From: Deltaproteobacteria bacterium
GTDB taxonomy: Bacteria; Myxococcota_A; Polyangia; JAAYKL01
Direction of reading: 5' to 3'
NCBI GenBank assembly: GCA_016937015.1
Contig: JAFGWT010000214.1
Coordinates: 1 to 38,264, forward strand
DNA: 38,264 nt
Shown: piece after piece, positions 25,162 through 35,983 of the stretch
How positions within the stretch are numbered: position 1 is the first letter of the stretch
Layout of the letters: each line of letters opens with the position of its first letter
Translations under genes and position numbers: made by a program
The notes under the pieces: generated by a model
Database searches by the model: none
Told to the model about the DNA's origin: nothing
Seen by the model: the letters and a program-made list of their open reading frames with translations, nothing else

Positions 25162-27198
25162 TTACTGTTTAAGTCTCCTGTCCAGCGCGCCGGTGGGACA
25201 GGCATCGATGCAGGACATACAGTCTGTGCAACTTCCGGGAAACCCGGTATTGTATGCCGTGCCGACTTCGGTCAGATACCCGCGGTTTTTATAGCCGAGC
25301 AGCGTCTGATTGATTACTTCATTGCAAATTTTAATACAGATGCCACATTTTATGCATTTGTTACGATCATGGATAATCACTGGATGACGTGTGTCGTAAT
25401 CCAGAAAGCGCTGTTTGCCTCTAATGGCGCCAGGCTTTGCACCGTATTTTTCGGAATGCTGTTTCAATTTGCAGGTATCCCGAGAAGTGCACGCGCATTC
25501 ATAACAACGCTCACCCTCGCTGGACACTGCTGCTGTGTTGGCAGTGAGCGTGACTTCACTGAATGTTGTCCGCCTTGCATCCAAAGAAATATGATGCAGC
25601 GAAATGCGCGCGTCATCTGATGCGTCCCTCAGCTTTGCCAGACTGTTTGGGTCCATTGAGCGCCAATGGCCTCTTGATACATTGATGGTTTCAGGCACAT
25701 TGCATATTTTTCCAGTTAATTGATTTGCAATGGCAATCGCAACCTTTCGTCCGGCGGCGACTGCTTCAACCACTGTCGCGGCCCCACTGACACAGTCACC
25801 TGCGGAATAAACGTTATCAATCACGTGAAGGCTTTCAGCATTGACATCAACGTCACCCCATTTGTTGGTTTTCAGCCCTGACGGCGCATCGGTATGCTGA
25901 CCGATTGCGGCGATAACCGTATCGGCTTCCACGCTGAACTCAGATCCGTTTACCGGCACTGGTCTGCGGCGGCCGGAAGCATCCGGTTCTCCCAGTTCCA
26001 TTCTGATACACGTCAGTTTTAACAGATTACCCTTCTTTTCGAGACGGACCGGTGCAGTGAGAAACGCAAATTTCACGCCTTCTTCCCTTGCCTCGTCGAT
26101 TTCAATCTGCTCAGCAGGCATTTCGTTTTCCGTCCGCCGGTAGTAACAGCTGACATTGTTGCTGCCCAGACGAATCGCTGTCCTGACACAGTCCATTGCC
26201 GTGTTACCGCCGCCGATGACAATAGTCCGTCCTGGATTTTTTCCTGTCCAGTCAGCCTGCGCGACCTTGCCCAGCCAAGCAATTCCGTCCTGTGCCAGCG
26301 CTTCGCCGTCGCATCGCATGGACGCTGCTTTCCAGCAACCAATCGAAATGACGACAGCGTCGTATTCCTGCTGGAGCGTTTCAAGCTGAATATCCCTGCC
26401 CAGGGTAACACCGCAATTGATGAAAATTCCCCCCATTTTTTCAAAGTGAGCCAACTCCCTGTTAAGGAGAGATTTGGGCAATCTGTATTCGGGAATGCCA
26501 TAGCGAAGCATCCCTCCAGGCTGAGGCATGCGCTCAAAAATCTGCGATGTAATGCCTTGGCGTCGTAAAAAGTATGCACTGGCGAGTCCCGCCGGGCCAG
26601 CGCCAACAATCGCCACCTTTTTGTCACCCAAAGGTGGCAGCGCCTCCATGTACTCGTCATAATGCAAGTCTGCGGCCAACCGTTTGAATTCATTAATCGC
26701 CACTGGCGTCCCGTTTATGTTTCGGCGACAGTCCTTTTCACAGAATCTGGGGCAAACGCGACCGATGGAAATGGGCAGAGGAATGCGCTCCTTAATAATT
26801 CGAAGGGCTTCCCTGAAGTCTCCTTTTCGTCCGGCACGTACGTATTCCTCCACTTGCGCATGGGCCGGGCAGGCGATGGTGCAGGGGGATTCACAGTCTC
26901 CTGAATGCTCGCTTAAAAGTAAATTCAAAGCGGTCTGGCGCATTTCGTAAACAGCGGCAGAGGACGATTCATAATCATGGCCCGGTTGCGGTGTCGCTGC
27001 ACAGGATGGAACAAATCTGCCGCTTTGCACATGCCTGACAACACAAACGAAACACGAAGTTGTTTTGGTAATCCGTTTGTCGTGGCAAAGGGTGGGGATG
27101 AAAATGCCATTCCTTGAAGCCACCTGCAAAAGGGTTTCACCTGTTTGTGCCGTCATCGCCCTGCCATCAATTGTAAATGCAATTTTTTCAGTGACCAT
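25162..27198 (-). CDS. NfnB/GltD-like FAD oxidoreductase with N-terminal [2Fe-2S] and C-terminal 2[4Fe-4S] domains
   Basis: ATG 27198, seven bases after GGGAGG, gives 678 residues. Parts in order: a NuoG-like [2Fe-2S] domain (Cys38, 49, 52 and 66); a GltD-type Cys-rich linker (CPAHAQVEEYV, RVCPRFCEKDCRR); an FAD domain (VAIVGAGPAGLASAYFLR); an NAD(P)-binding domain (VIGGGNTAMDCVRTA, then YRRTENEMPA); a closing FAD motif (YSAGDCVSGAATVVEA); and a ferredoxin-like end with CIKCGICIKIC and CTDCMSCIDACP. This matches NfnB-type subunits with extra clusters, as in the StnC subunit of the Sporomusa-type transhydrogenase or similar NADPH-linked hydrogenase and formate dehydrogenase subunits. It is the last of three overlapping genes with NuoF- and NuoE-like partners. 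An Stn-like role is an inference from layout. Confidence 0.88.
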   Translation of the reverse strand: MVTEKIAFTIDGRAMTAQTGETLLQVASRNGIFIPTLCHDKRITKTTSCFVCVVRHVQSGRFVPSCAATPQPGHDYESSSAAVYEMRQTALNLLLSEHSGDCESPCTIACPAHAQVEEYVRAGRKGDFREALRIIKERIPLPISIGRVCPRFCEKDCRRNINGTPVAINEFKRLAADLHYDEYMEALPPLGDKKVAIVGAGPAGLASAYFLRRQGITSQIFERMPQPGGMLRYGIPEYRLPKSLLNRELAHFEKMGGIFINCGVTLGRDIQLETLQQEYDAVVISIGCWKAASMRCDGEALAQDGIAWLGKVAQADWTGKNPGRTIVIGGGNTAMDCVRTAIRLGSNNVSCYYRRTENEMPAEQIEIDEAREEGVKFAFLTAPVRLEKKGNLLKLTCIRMELGEPDASGRRRPVPVNGSEFSVEADTVIAAIGQHTDAPSGLKTNKWGDVDVNAESLHVIDNVYSAGDCVSGAATVVEAVAAGRKVAIAIANQLTGKICNVPETINVSRGHWRSMDPNSLAKLRDASDDARISLHHISLDARRTTFSEVTLTANTAAVSSEGERCYECACTSRDTCKLKQHSEKYGAKPGAIRGKQRFLDYDTRHPVIIHDRNKCIKCGICIKICNEVINQTLLGYKNRGYLTEVGTAYNTGFPGSCTDCMSCIDACPTGALDRRLKQ

Positions 27199-28946
27199 CA
27201 CCCCACCTCCCTTTCAACGGAACCGCGATACCCCTGACCGGCTTTGACTCGGGCAATTGCATCCTGCGCACATGATTCGATGCAGCTGTTGCAGCGCGTG
27301 CAAATATCATTGTCTACAACGTAATCTTCACTGATTGCATTGAGTGCGCAGTTTTTTAAGCACAGTTTGCATTCTGTGCAGAGCGCCTTGTCAATTGTGA
27401 CGTCACATAGAGCGGCACACTCGAGAGCAGGGCATTGCTTATCAACAACGTGGGCTTCAAATTCCGACCTGAAATACCTTAATGTGGCAAGAACCGGATT
27501 GGGCGCAGTGGCCCCCAGTCCGCACAGGGAACCCGCTTTCACCTTTCTTCCCATATCCTCAAGAAAGGCGATATCATCCTTCGTGCCATCTCCTGCCGTG
27601 ATCTGTTCAAGTGTTTCAAACATCCGCTTGGCGCCAACGCGGCAGAATGTGCACTTGCCGCAGGACTCCCGGTGGGTGAAATCAAGAAAATAACGGGCTG
27701 TTTCAACCATGCAGCGGTTATTGCCAATAACGATCAGTCCACCGGACCCCATAATGGCGCCCAGGGAATTCAACGAGTCATAGTCCACCGGCGTATCAAA
27801 CAGCGAAGCGGGAATACATCCGCCCGAAGGCCCGCCTGTTTGAACCGCTTTAACGGAACCAGGTTCGGCGCCACCGATTTCATAGATAATTTCCCCGAGG
27901 GTTATCCCCATCGGCACCTCTACGAGGCCGGGATACTTTATGTCTCCAGCGAGCGCGAACAGCTTGGTCCCCCGTCCCCCTGCGGTTCCGACTGAGGAAA
28001 ATGACGCAGCGCCATCTCTTAGAATGACTGGCACATTTGCGAATGTTTCAACATTGGAAATCATACTTGGCAAACCGTGATAACCGCTATCTGTGGGATA
28101 AGGCGGACGGAACCTTGGCATGCCTCTTTTTCCTTCGAGAGAATGAATCAGCGCAGTTTCCTCGCCGCATACAAATGCACCTGCCCCTTCCTTTACCTCA
28201 ATATCAAGGGGGGTGCCGCCAATCGCATTCAGTTGCAGTTCACGTACTTTGTCTATTGCAATTCGAATATTTCGAATCGCCAGTGGATACTCAGCTCTGC
28301 AGTATATAAAAAGTTTTGTTGCGCCGGTCGCATGGGCCGCAATCAGCATTCCCTCAAGCACCTGATAAGGCAATGACTCCATCAATGACCGATCCATGAA
28401 AGCGCCAGGATCGCCCTCGTCCCCATTGCAGATAATGACCTTGTCACCTGATGATTTTGCAGCCAGCAATGACCACTTTACGCCAGTGGAGAATCCACCA
28501 CCGCCGCGACCGCGCAGTTGCGACTGTTTTACTTCGTCAACCACAGACTCAGGCGCCATGCGTAACGCCTTTTTCAGACCGTCAAACCCGCCAAACGAAA
28601 CGTACGCGTCAATATCCACCGGTTCTGATTTTCCAATCAGGCCTGTGATGCGCAGATTTTCTCTGGAAGTGCGTTCACTGCGGATATGCAACTGTTTTTC
28701 GGGATTATTTTTTGTATTTAATGATAATACCGCGTCGATGTCTTTTGTGGTTCCCTGAATATTCCGAAACAGCAATGACCCGGCGTCCGTTATCACCTCC
28801 ACCAGTGGTTCAGCGTAACAGTGACCAATGCATCCAACACCGAGCACTGGGACGTCCGTTCTCTCTTTTAACAGGTTCAACACATCCTGGGCTCCGGCCG
28901 CAAGACCGCAGGAGCTGACACCTACCCGGATTTCGTTAATCTGCAT
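27198..28946 (-). CDS. NuoF/HydB-like NADH-binding flavoprotein subunit
   Basis: The 582-residue protein has an N-terminal thioredoxin-like [2Fe-2S] domain (Cys13, then GCIGHC). Next is the NuoF core with the NADH/FMN motifs RGRGGGGFSTGVKW and CNGDEGDPGAFMDRS. SLBB and the iron-sulfur ligand ESCGKCTFCRVG follow. At the C-terminus are two [4Fe-4S] motifs, CTECKLCLKNC and CTRCNSCIESC. This layout is typical of NuoF-like subunits of bifurcating hydrogenases (HydB) and related enzymes, and is longer than respiratory NuoF. It would hold FMN and exchange electrons between NADH and ferredoxin. The start ATG 28946 overlaps the end of the NuoE-like gene by 11 bases, and its stop shares one base with the next start. 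Confidence 0.92.
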   Translation of the reverse strand: MQINEIRVGVSSCGLAAGAQDVLNLLKERTDVPVLGVGCIGHCYAEPLVEVITDAGSLLFRNIQGTTKDIDAVLSLNTKNNPEKQLHIRSERTSRENLRITGLIGKSEPVDIDAYVSFGGFDGLKKALRMAPESVVDEVKQSQLRGRGGGGFSTGVKWSLLAAKSSGDKVIICNGDEGDPGAFMDRSLMESLPYQVLEGMLIAAHATGATKLFIYCRAEYPLAIRNIRIAIDKVRELQLNAIGGTPLDIEVKEGAGAFVCGEETALIHSLEGKRGMPRFRPPYPTDSGYHGLPSMISNVETFANVPVILRDGAASFSSVGTAGGRGTKLFALAGDIKYPGLVEVPMGITLGEIIYEIGGAEPGSVKAVQTGGPSGGCIPASLFDTPVDYDSLNSLGAIMGSGGLIVIGNNRCMVETARYFLDFTHRESCGKCTFCRVGAKRMFETLEQITAGDGTKDDIAFLEDMGRKVKAGSLCGLGATAPNPVLATLRYFRSEFEAHVVDKQCPALECAALCDVTIDKALCTECKLCLKNCALNAISEDYVVDNDICTRCNSCIESCAQDAIARVKAGQGYRGSVEREVG

Positions 28947-29403
28947 TGCTGACTCCTGCCTTTTTAAATCGCTTTAGAATTCGAAGCGTGCTTTTGCGAT
29001 TCAGATTTCCAAATATTTCGCCGTTTATCGAAAGAACCGGCGCAAGAGAGCAACACCCCAGACATGCAACGGTTTCGAGAGAAAAAAGTCCGGCATCGTC
29101 TGTTTCCCCGTTGCCAATCCCCAACTCTGTGGAAATCCAATCAAGTATCAGCGGTGTTCCTTTGATGTGGCAGGCAGTGCCATCGCATACGGAAACGCGA
29201 TATTTACCAGGTTTAACGCGCTTGAACTGGGAATAGAAGGTAACCACACCTTCCACTTCCGCAGGGGCAATCTGAAAATAGTCCGCACACTTATCCAGCG
29301 CCTCCCTGGAGATGTATCCCTCACGCTGTTGTATTTCCTGAAGCCCTTTAATGATGTTTCCCTTTTCGGGGGCAAACTGCTTTAGATAGGAAGAGGTATT
29401 CAT
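28936..29403 (-). CDS. NuoE-like thioredoxin-fold [2Fe-2S] subunit
   Basis: The 155-residue protein has the NuoE size and motifs: a helical N-terminus (LQEIQQREGYISREALDKCA), VEGVVTFYSQF, then the cluster ligands Cys73 and Cys78 (SVCDGTACH) and Cys114 and Cys118 (CLGCC). It passes electrons to or from the NuoF-like subunit. It is the first gene of the three-gene redox operon; no ribosome binding site is obvious before ATG 29403. No hydrogenase or formate dehydrogenase catalytic subunit lies nearby, which points to a transhydrogenase rather than a hydrogenase, subject to genome context outside the window. Confidence 0.92.
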   Translation of the reverse strand: MNTSSYLKQFAPEKGNIIKGLQEIQQREGYISREALDKCADYFQIAPAEVEGVVTFYSQFKRVKPGKYRVSVCDGTACHIKGTPLILDWISTELGIGNGETDDAGLFSLETVACLGCCSLAPVLSINGEIFGNLNRKSTLRILKRFKKAGVSNAD

Positions 29404-29859
29404 GGCAAATTAAATATCCCGCGTCTACAGAATCCTGTGGAATCGAAATTCGCGCTCCGGTCGAAATCGGTTCAGTTGTTAAAAGCAACGGTCAGTACAT
29501 TGCCGTCTGGAAGTCGTTCTACCCAGGCGTGTCCTGTGATGCAACCCGGCTTCAGTGCGCAAAGACAACGGAATTTTTCAGTTGGAAATTTTGCGAGGCA
29601 GCATCAGTGAATCTGTTGTTTGTACTTCTCTCACCATCTCATTTTATTGAATTTATTACGCTTTCGTAAATGCTGTGCCGCGTGTGCAGATGGTCCGACA
29701 GACAGCCAGTTAAATGTTTAAAAAGCAGTTCCGGAAATAATGCCGGAATATGTGCCGCCGTTTTTCTGACACGTCGGAATTGTTTCCTCAGGCAGCTTTA
29801 ATTTAGGTTTTGAGAGTAAATGATTTTTGAAACCATACTATTTGATAAGGAGATAAGAA
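29404..29859. other. Divergent intergenic region without a gene
   Basis: About 455 bases separate the redox operon (minus) from the VOC gene (plus). A 7-base direct repeat, TCGAAAT, occurs twice about 18 bases apart near 29445. No ORF of note and no convincing promoter pair was found. Confidence 0.5.
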
Positions 29860-30267
29860 ATGTACCTGTCACTCGCGCACATATGCATTCAAACCAACGA
29901 TTTGGAATCAACTTCGAAATTTTACTGTAATGTTTTGGGAATGACACGCGTTTTCAATTTCATTCGAGACGGACAGGTCGCGGGATTCTATTTACGGATG
30001 TCGGAAGGAAATTTCATTGAAGTGATGCTCGAGGAAAACGCACCGATTGGTCCGGGCGGCGCATACAGACACATTTCATTTGAGAGTCGTGATCTTAATG
30101 GGTGCCATCAGAAAGTCCTTGCTTCAGGTGTCCCGGTCAGCGAGATTCAGTATGGTCCGGACCGCACGTACTGCTTTAGATGCAAGGATCCCAATGATGT
30201 CGAAATAGAGATAGTTCAGTACACGGGCGGGTCATGTCAGATAAATGGAACAGACTGCGTTGCATAA
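29860..30267 (+). CDS. VOC-superfamily (glyoxalase I-like) metalloprotein
   Basis: The 135-residue single-domain protein has paired beta-alpha-beta-beta-beta modules. Likely metal ligands are His7 (LAHICIQ), Glu54 (FIEVML), His71 (YRHISFE) and Glu117 (VEIEIVQ), the glyoxalase I pattern. The first module has the typical SXXFYCNVLGM helix. It could be lactoylglutathione lyase, but VOC members include epimerases, dioxygenases and resistance proteins, so the substrate is open. The ATG follows AAGGAG. It stands alone between the redox operon and convergent gdhA, with only 11 bases to the latter. Confidence 0.85.
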   Translation: MYLSLAHICIQTNDLESTSKFYCNVLGMTRVFNFIRDGQVAGFYLRMSEGNFIEVMLEENAPIGPGGAYRHISFESRDLNGCHQKVLASGVPVSEIQYGPDRTYCFRCKDPNDVEIEIVQYTGGSCQINGTDCVA

Positions 30268-30278
30268 CGCAGCGGCGC

Positions 30279-31750
<1,472 letters not shown>

Positions 31751-31832
31751 TATGGGCGCCTTAAATCAACGGGTAGGCCTGGTGATGACGAAGAATGTGT
31801 CCGGTAATTTTTCCGGAAACCAGCGAGGTATA

Positions 31833-32840
31833 ATGCAAAAAAAGGAAAAAAAACGTCTGGCAATTTTGGATATCCTGGCAAACAACCAAGTCCCGCTTTC
31901 CAGCACCAGAATAACCAACACCCTCAATGCGCAGGGATTGGATATTAATGAGCGAACAGTCCGCCTGTACCTGAGCGATTTCGATGAAAAAGGATTTACC
32001 AAAAACCTGGGGCGAAAAGGACGGATAATTACAGCAGCGGGAATTGGTGAAACCGGCGCAGCCCGGGTGCTTGAGCGCGTTGGGTTCCTTTCAGGCAAAA
32101 TTGACACAATGGCCTATCGAATGGATTTCGATCCCACCACCAGACAGGGAACGGTTGTGGTTAATATTTCGCTTGTGCCGGTAAAGGAATTTACAGTCTA
32201 CCGCAGAAAGCTAATCGCAAAAGTGTTTTCGAAAGGATACGCCATGGGGCGAATGATGGCCATTTTTGGACCGGGAGAAACCTGTTTTGGAAACATTGTC
32301 CCGGATGGCCATGTGGGCCTTGGCACCGTTTGCTCCATCACGTTCAATGGTATCCTCCAGCGACGCGGCATTCCCGTGACCTCCCGATTCGGTGGATTGC
32401 TCGAAATACGAAATGGAAAACCCAGGCGGTTTGTTGAGCTCATCACTTATGATGGCACCAGTATTGATCCTCTTGAAATCTTTATCCGCGCCGGCATGGC
32501 CGATTACATAGGGGCAATAAGTAATGGGAATGGTCGAATTGGCGCCAGTTTTCGCGAGTTTCCTGGAGAGAGTATCAGTATTATTCGAACTGTCGCCACC
32601 CGCCTGAGTGAAATTGGACTGGGGAGTCTGCTTTGTCTTGGCAACCCCGGAGAAAATATTTTTGATTTTCCTGTGGCGCCTGACCGCGCCGGCGCAGTGA
32701 TGATTGGTGGGTTGAATCCAATTTCAATTTTTGAGGAAACGGGCTTGCGCATTCGATCATCCGCGCTGGCCGGGATTTTGCCTTATGATAAGCTGTTTTC
32801 CTTCACGGAGCTGGATGAACGGCTGGAGGCATTTCTTTAA
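31833..32840 (+). CDS. NrpR-like transcriptional regulator (winged helix plus DUF128)
   Basis: The track start is 31752, but ATG 31833, just after GAGG, begins the winged-helix domain directly (KKRLAILDILANNQVPLSS, then INERTVRLYLSDFDEKGF). The 335-residue product continues with one NrpR/DUF128 domain: VVVNISLVPV, VGLGTVCSITFNGILQRRGI, SRFGGLLEI and AVMIGGLNP. NrpR is the nitrogen repressor of methanogens, relieved by 2-oxoglutarate; homologues occur in some anaerobic bacteria. Here the neighbour across a shared control region is glutamate dehydrogenase, which uses 2-oxoglutarate, so the link is coherent. A single DUF128 copy differs from archaeal forms with two. The family call is firm; regulation of gdhA is inferred. 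Confidence 0.88.
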   Translation: MQKKEKKRLAILDILANNQVPLSSTRITNTLNAQGLDINERTVRLYLSDFDEKGFTKNLGRKGRIITAAGIGETGAARVLERVGFLSGKIDTMAYRMDFDPTTRQGTVVVNISLVPVKEFTVYRRKLIAKVFSKGYAMGRMMAIFGPGETCFGNIVPDGHVGLGTVCSITFNGILQRRGIPVTSRFGGLLEIRNGKPRRFVELITYDGTSIDPLEIFIRAGMADYIGAISNGNGRIGASFREFPGESISIIRTVATRLSEIGLGSLLCLGNPGENIFDFPVAPDRAGAVMIGGLNPISIFEETGLRIRSSALAGILPYDKLFSFTELDERLEAFL

Positions 32841-32845
32841 ATGGA

Positions 32846-32879
32846 GAGATAAAGATTATTCTTTTTAATCGATTATCTC
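32846..32879. terminator. Bidirectional terminator-like hairpin
   Basis: GAGATAA pairs with TTATCTC, and inside it GATTA pairs with TAATC around a T-rich loop. It fills the 37-base gap between two convergent stop codons. It is AT-rich rather than GC-rich, so termination strength is uncertain. Confidence 0.45.
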
Positions 32880-35577
32880 AGTGCACCTTCTTTGCGTGAA
32901 AAAAATACAATTCCGACGACTGTAAATGCAAATCAGCTGAAAGTCCGATTTTCATATCACTGTCACAGTCAATGACACGGACCGTCTGTGCCCATCGTCC
33001 TTCGGCGGGTAGCAGCGTTTCCAATTGATTTTTTTTGGCAGCGAAAAATTCCAGGTCTATATGGTTGTCCTGTTGATCACTGAAATAACCGATATAAAGG
33101 ATATTCGATTCCACCAACTCATGAAAGAAGTGTGTTCCAAGAGACAAATCCGGAATCAGTCCTTCGTGCATTATATCCAACTCACACATGACTGATGTGT
33201 GTCCAAGACTGCTGCTTGTAATTGGTACCCCCAGCGACGGCATTCGGGTGCCCCATCGTCCAGGACCAATAAGTGCCACGTTGCAACCTTTGTCATCATC
33301 GGAGCATCGGAACGATGCCGGAAGCTCTGTCAACTGGCCAATCAACTGCGCAACCTGGTATTTCTGTTGCTCAGGTAAAATACTGTAGGCCTCCGGAACC
33401 ACAAAAATAATGCGATCAATCAATTGATGCCGACTCTTGCCTAAAATGGCGCCATTGGCCTTTAACACAGTATGACGTTCATTTGTTTCAGTGCGCTCAG
33501 GTGCTTTGGGAAATTGATCGTTAAGAGAAATCTGAAAAGGACGACACTGCACGATGTTGAGACGTATCGAATTGTCAGACTGGACAGTGGAAGTGAATTC
33601 GATTTCGACGTCGGTGCCGTAAGCCTTTTTCAGTGTGGAAAGAACTGACTTCAGTGACTCCGTGAAACACGAACACCGAAACAGCTTCGAAAAGTCCACC
33701 ATCCAGGGCGTCCGTCCCCTGTGCCCTGTTTCCCTTTGACGGTTTTCGACTTCGGTGTCCACAGAGGCCAGAAACTGGCTTGGAAACGCAGCATACTCAT
33801 TAACGAGGTCAACAAAATATTTTGAATGAATCTGGTTCTTTGAAAGGTCAACAACGTCAACCTTTATCTGCGTATACTGATTGGCGTCACCTTCATTTGA
33901 CAACGGTGACAGCTGAGGCACGTTTAATGCCACTATTCGCGCATGGTCATCATCGTGTCTGTCAACAGCTCGTGTACCCAGTCCGACCACCAGTCGCAGC
34001 ACACCGACATCGGGATCGATTTGCGGATCCCAGATATATGGGTTGTAGGATAGACCGACGCCTGCGATATGGGGGAAGAACCGATGTCCATAGCGGGTCC
34101 CTGACACCCGTTGCACCAGTATTCCCATCTGCTCATCCTGTTCCAGCAAATCTCTTTTTCCGCGATAGGCTAACGCGTCATCGCTCATAGTGCTCGCGTA
34201 CACAGTGCGTACAGCGTTTATAAACGCATTTAACCGCTCTGTGGGAGTACCTTGATTTGAACAGAAAACGCTTTCGTATTTACCGGCAAATGCATTTTGA
34301 TAGGCATCTTCGAGCAGGCTGGAGGAGCGCACAATAATGGGTTCCTGTCCAAAATACCCGAGCATATCTGAATAGCGCTGCATAATTTCAGGTGAAAACG
34401 CCCCATTTAGAATTCTCTCTCGTCCGATGGCGGCATCTTCAAACAGGGTTTCGCGACATCGCTGCTTCTTTTGAATTCGCCAGCAATTGTTTTTAATCAG
34501 GAAATCATAGTACACATCAGATGCGATAAAGAAAGAATCGTGTGGTTCGAGACTGGCTGATTCTGTTGGCAATTCAGCGCGAATAATGGCACGTGCCAAT
34601 AGCATCCCCGCTGCTTTCCCGCCAATCATGCCTGTTCCGATGGTGCGTTTCCACACGTACACGATGTCTTCGAGTGAAAAATATTTTTCAAAGAGTCGCT
34701 GCATCTGAGGTTCCCTGGTGATAATCAGTGGCACCAGCCTCTTAAGAAACGCCTGTTTTTTTTGTGGGACATCATTGGCAGGTATGGAATCATTTGCCAC
34801 AGAAATGAGATATTCTTCTGCATTCATGAATTCTCTGTCCCATCGCAGAATCATTCTATATGAGGCCGATTGCAGCCCTGCCCATCCAACACTGTGCAAC
34901 GCGCTAACGGTATCCACACTGTTCAGAAGCGGCAGCAACTGCTCACCTTCCCACCGATGCATGGAGTACATTAAATCCGTGTAGCGGTTATCCACCTTGC
35001 GAAGATGCAGATGGAGCGCGCCATCGTGATTGAACAAATCCACATCAACCTGCGTGGTTTCCTGAATAGGGCGCGCGGTACTGTATGGATGCCGGTCCCG
35101 TAATATTGGAAAAATACCGATATGCTTCAGCTGCAGAATGAATGGACATGTCAGGACAAAAAAGTTTTCAAGTGACTGCTCAGCACGGAAATTGTCAATA
35201 AGGTCTGAAAGCAAATCAAAGACAAAAATCGTACCTTCCGGAGATTCTTCAATTACAGTATGCATTTCCGTAATGAACTTCTCGAATCCCAGTTTGGTTT
35301 TCAGGTTGTGTTCTTTTACCCGCAGACATTCTTCGCGACTCCAGATTGAGCTCGCGGGGTGTTGATTATTCCACTGAAAGTATACCACATCGTGGTTCAG
35401 CTTCCTGGCCCCCTCTGCGAATATTCGGGCAACAGAGGTAAACGACCAGAAATTGTCAACGTGCCAAACAAAGTTATCACCAGGAAGGACGCCGCCTATT
35501 AAATCATCAAATGCGATTAGGCCGGATGAAAACGTCATATGGCTAAAAGATGCAGGATTCTCGATTTGAGGTTTCAT
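32878..35577 (-). CDS. PEP/pyruvate-binding domain protein with a KaiC-like N-terminal domain
   Basis: The 899-residue protein has two recognisable parts. The first about 250 residues read like a KaiC/RecA-type domain (SSGLIAFDDLIGGVLPGDN, then VVYFQWNN and IFVFDLLSDL). At the P-loop position, however, stands VWHVDNFWSFTS with no GxxxxGK[ST], so ATP binding there is unlikely. The second part (about 300-660) resembles the PPDK/PEP-synthase nucleotide-binding domain: MIGGKAAGMLLARAI, IIVRSSSLLEDAYQNAFAGK and GILVQRVSG. After that come GPGRWG and GTHFFHELV, motifs of long PEP/pyruvate-binding proteins that lack the His and PEP domains. The full PPDK reaction is therefore not expected. ATG 35577 has a weak ribosome binding site. 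Confidence 0.85.
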   Translation of the reverse strand: MKPQIENPASFSHMTFSSGLIAFDDLIGGVLPGDNFVWHVDNFWSFTSVARIFAEGARKLNHDVVYFQWNNQHPASSIWSREECLRVKEHNLKTKLGFEKFITEMHTVIEESPEGTIFVFDLLSDLIDNFRAEQSLENFFVLTCPFILQLKHIGIFPILRDRHPYSTARPIQETTQVDVDLFNHDGALHLHLRKVDNRYTDLMYSMHRWEGEQLLPLLNSVDTVSALHSVGWAGLQSASYRMILRWDREFMNAEEYLISVANDSIPANDVPQKKQAFLKRLVPLIITREPQMQRLFEKYFSLEDIVYVWKRTIGTGMIGGKAAGMLLARAIIRAELPTESASLEPHDSFFIASDVYYDFLIKNNCWRIQKKQRCRETLFEDAAIGRERILNGAFSPEIMQRYSDMLGYFGQEPIIVRSSSLLEDAYQNAFAGKYESVFCSNQGTPTERLNAFINAVRTVYASTMSDDALAYRGKRDLLEQDEQMGILVQRVSGTRYGHRFFPHIAGVGLSYNPYIWDPQIDPDVGVLRLVVGLGTRAVDRHDDDHARIVALNVPQLSPLSNEGDANQYTQIKVDVVDLSKNQIHSKYFVDLVNEYAAFPSQFLASVDTEVENRQRETGHRGRTPWMVDFSKLFRCSCFTESLKSVLSTLKKAYGTDVEIEFTSTVQSDNSIRLNIVQCRPFQISLNDQFPKAPERTETNERHTVLKANGAILGKSRHQLIDRIIFVVPEAYSILPEQQKYQVAQLIGQLTELPASFRCSDDDKGCNVALIGPGRWGTRMPSLGVPITSSSLGHTSVMCELDIMHEGLIPDLSLGTHFFHELVESNILYIGYFSDQQDNHIDLEFFAAKKNQLETLLPAEGRWAQTVRVIDCDSDMKIGLSADLHLQSSELYFFHAKKVH

Positions 35578-35983
35578 TCTGATACCGTATTCGTCCTTTT
35601 GTCGTGGTTCAACCCAAACCCGTATCTGACTATCCAGGATACCCCCAAAAAGTAACCGGTTCGATTTCCGGAATTTTTTCCGATAAATCAGTTGTTTTTA
35701 ATGGGTATCACCACGATGGGGAGTAAAAATAGAGTCGCTGGCGCCGGGCATGCTTTGTTCTGAGGTTTGAGGTTCCTTAAAACATGGAAGATTCTTTTGC
35801 AGTAATTTCAAGGGAAATTGAGACGGCGATTTTTTGGGTCTGTGTCGCTCTGCCGCGAGAGGAGAGAATTATTACCCCGACCCATTGGATTGGCTATTGG
35901 GCTGGGTGTGTTGTGTTATAATTGGTGCAACCGGACCCGGATATGGGGTATTGGCTTAAGGCTTTTTTGCATAAGGAGGACAC
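35578..35983. other. Divergent intergenic region without a gene
   Basis: About 405 bases lie between the PEP/pyruvate-binding gene (minus) and the duplicated lipoprotein (plus). The ORF at 35818-36072 overlaps the lipoprotein start and looks like a shadow. A -10 box for the plus-strand gene is listed separately; no minus promoter stood out. Confidence 0.5.
35914..35922 (+). promoter_or_regulatory. Extended -10 promoter element for the duplicated-domain lipoprotein
   Basis: TGTTATAAT matches the extended -10 form TGnTATAAT exactly. No good -35 box lies 16-18 bases upstream, as is common for extended -10 promoters. The gene starts 61 bases later behind AAGGAGG. Confidence 0.5.

Noticed and set aside
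25054-25620. 188-residue plus-strand ORF opposite the NfnB-like gene
   Set aside because: It is antisense to the conserved iron-sulfur domain and has no recognisable motif.
31829-31834. TATAAT at the start of the NrpR-like gene as a -10 box
   Set aside because: It overlaps the chosen ATG and has no -35 partner; using it would remove the start of the winged-helix domain.
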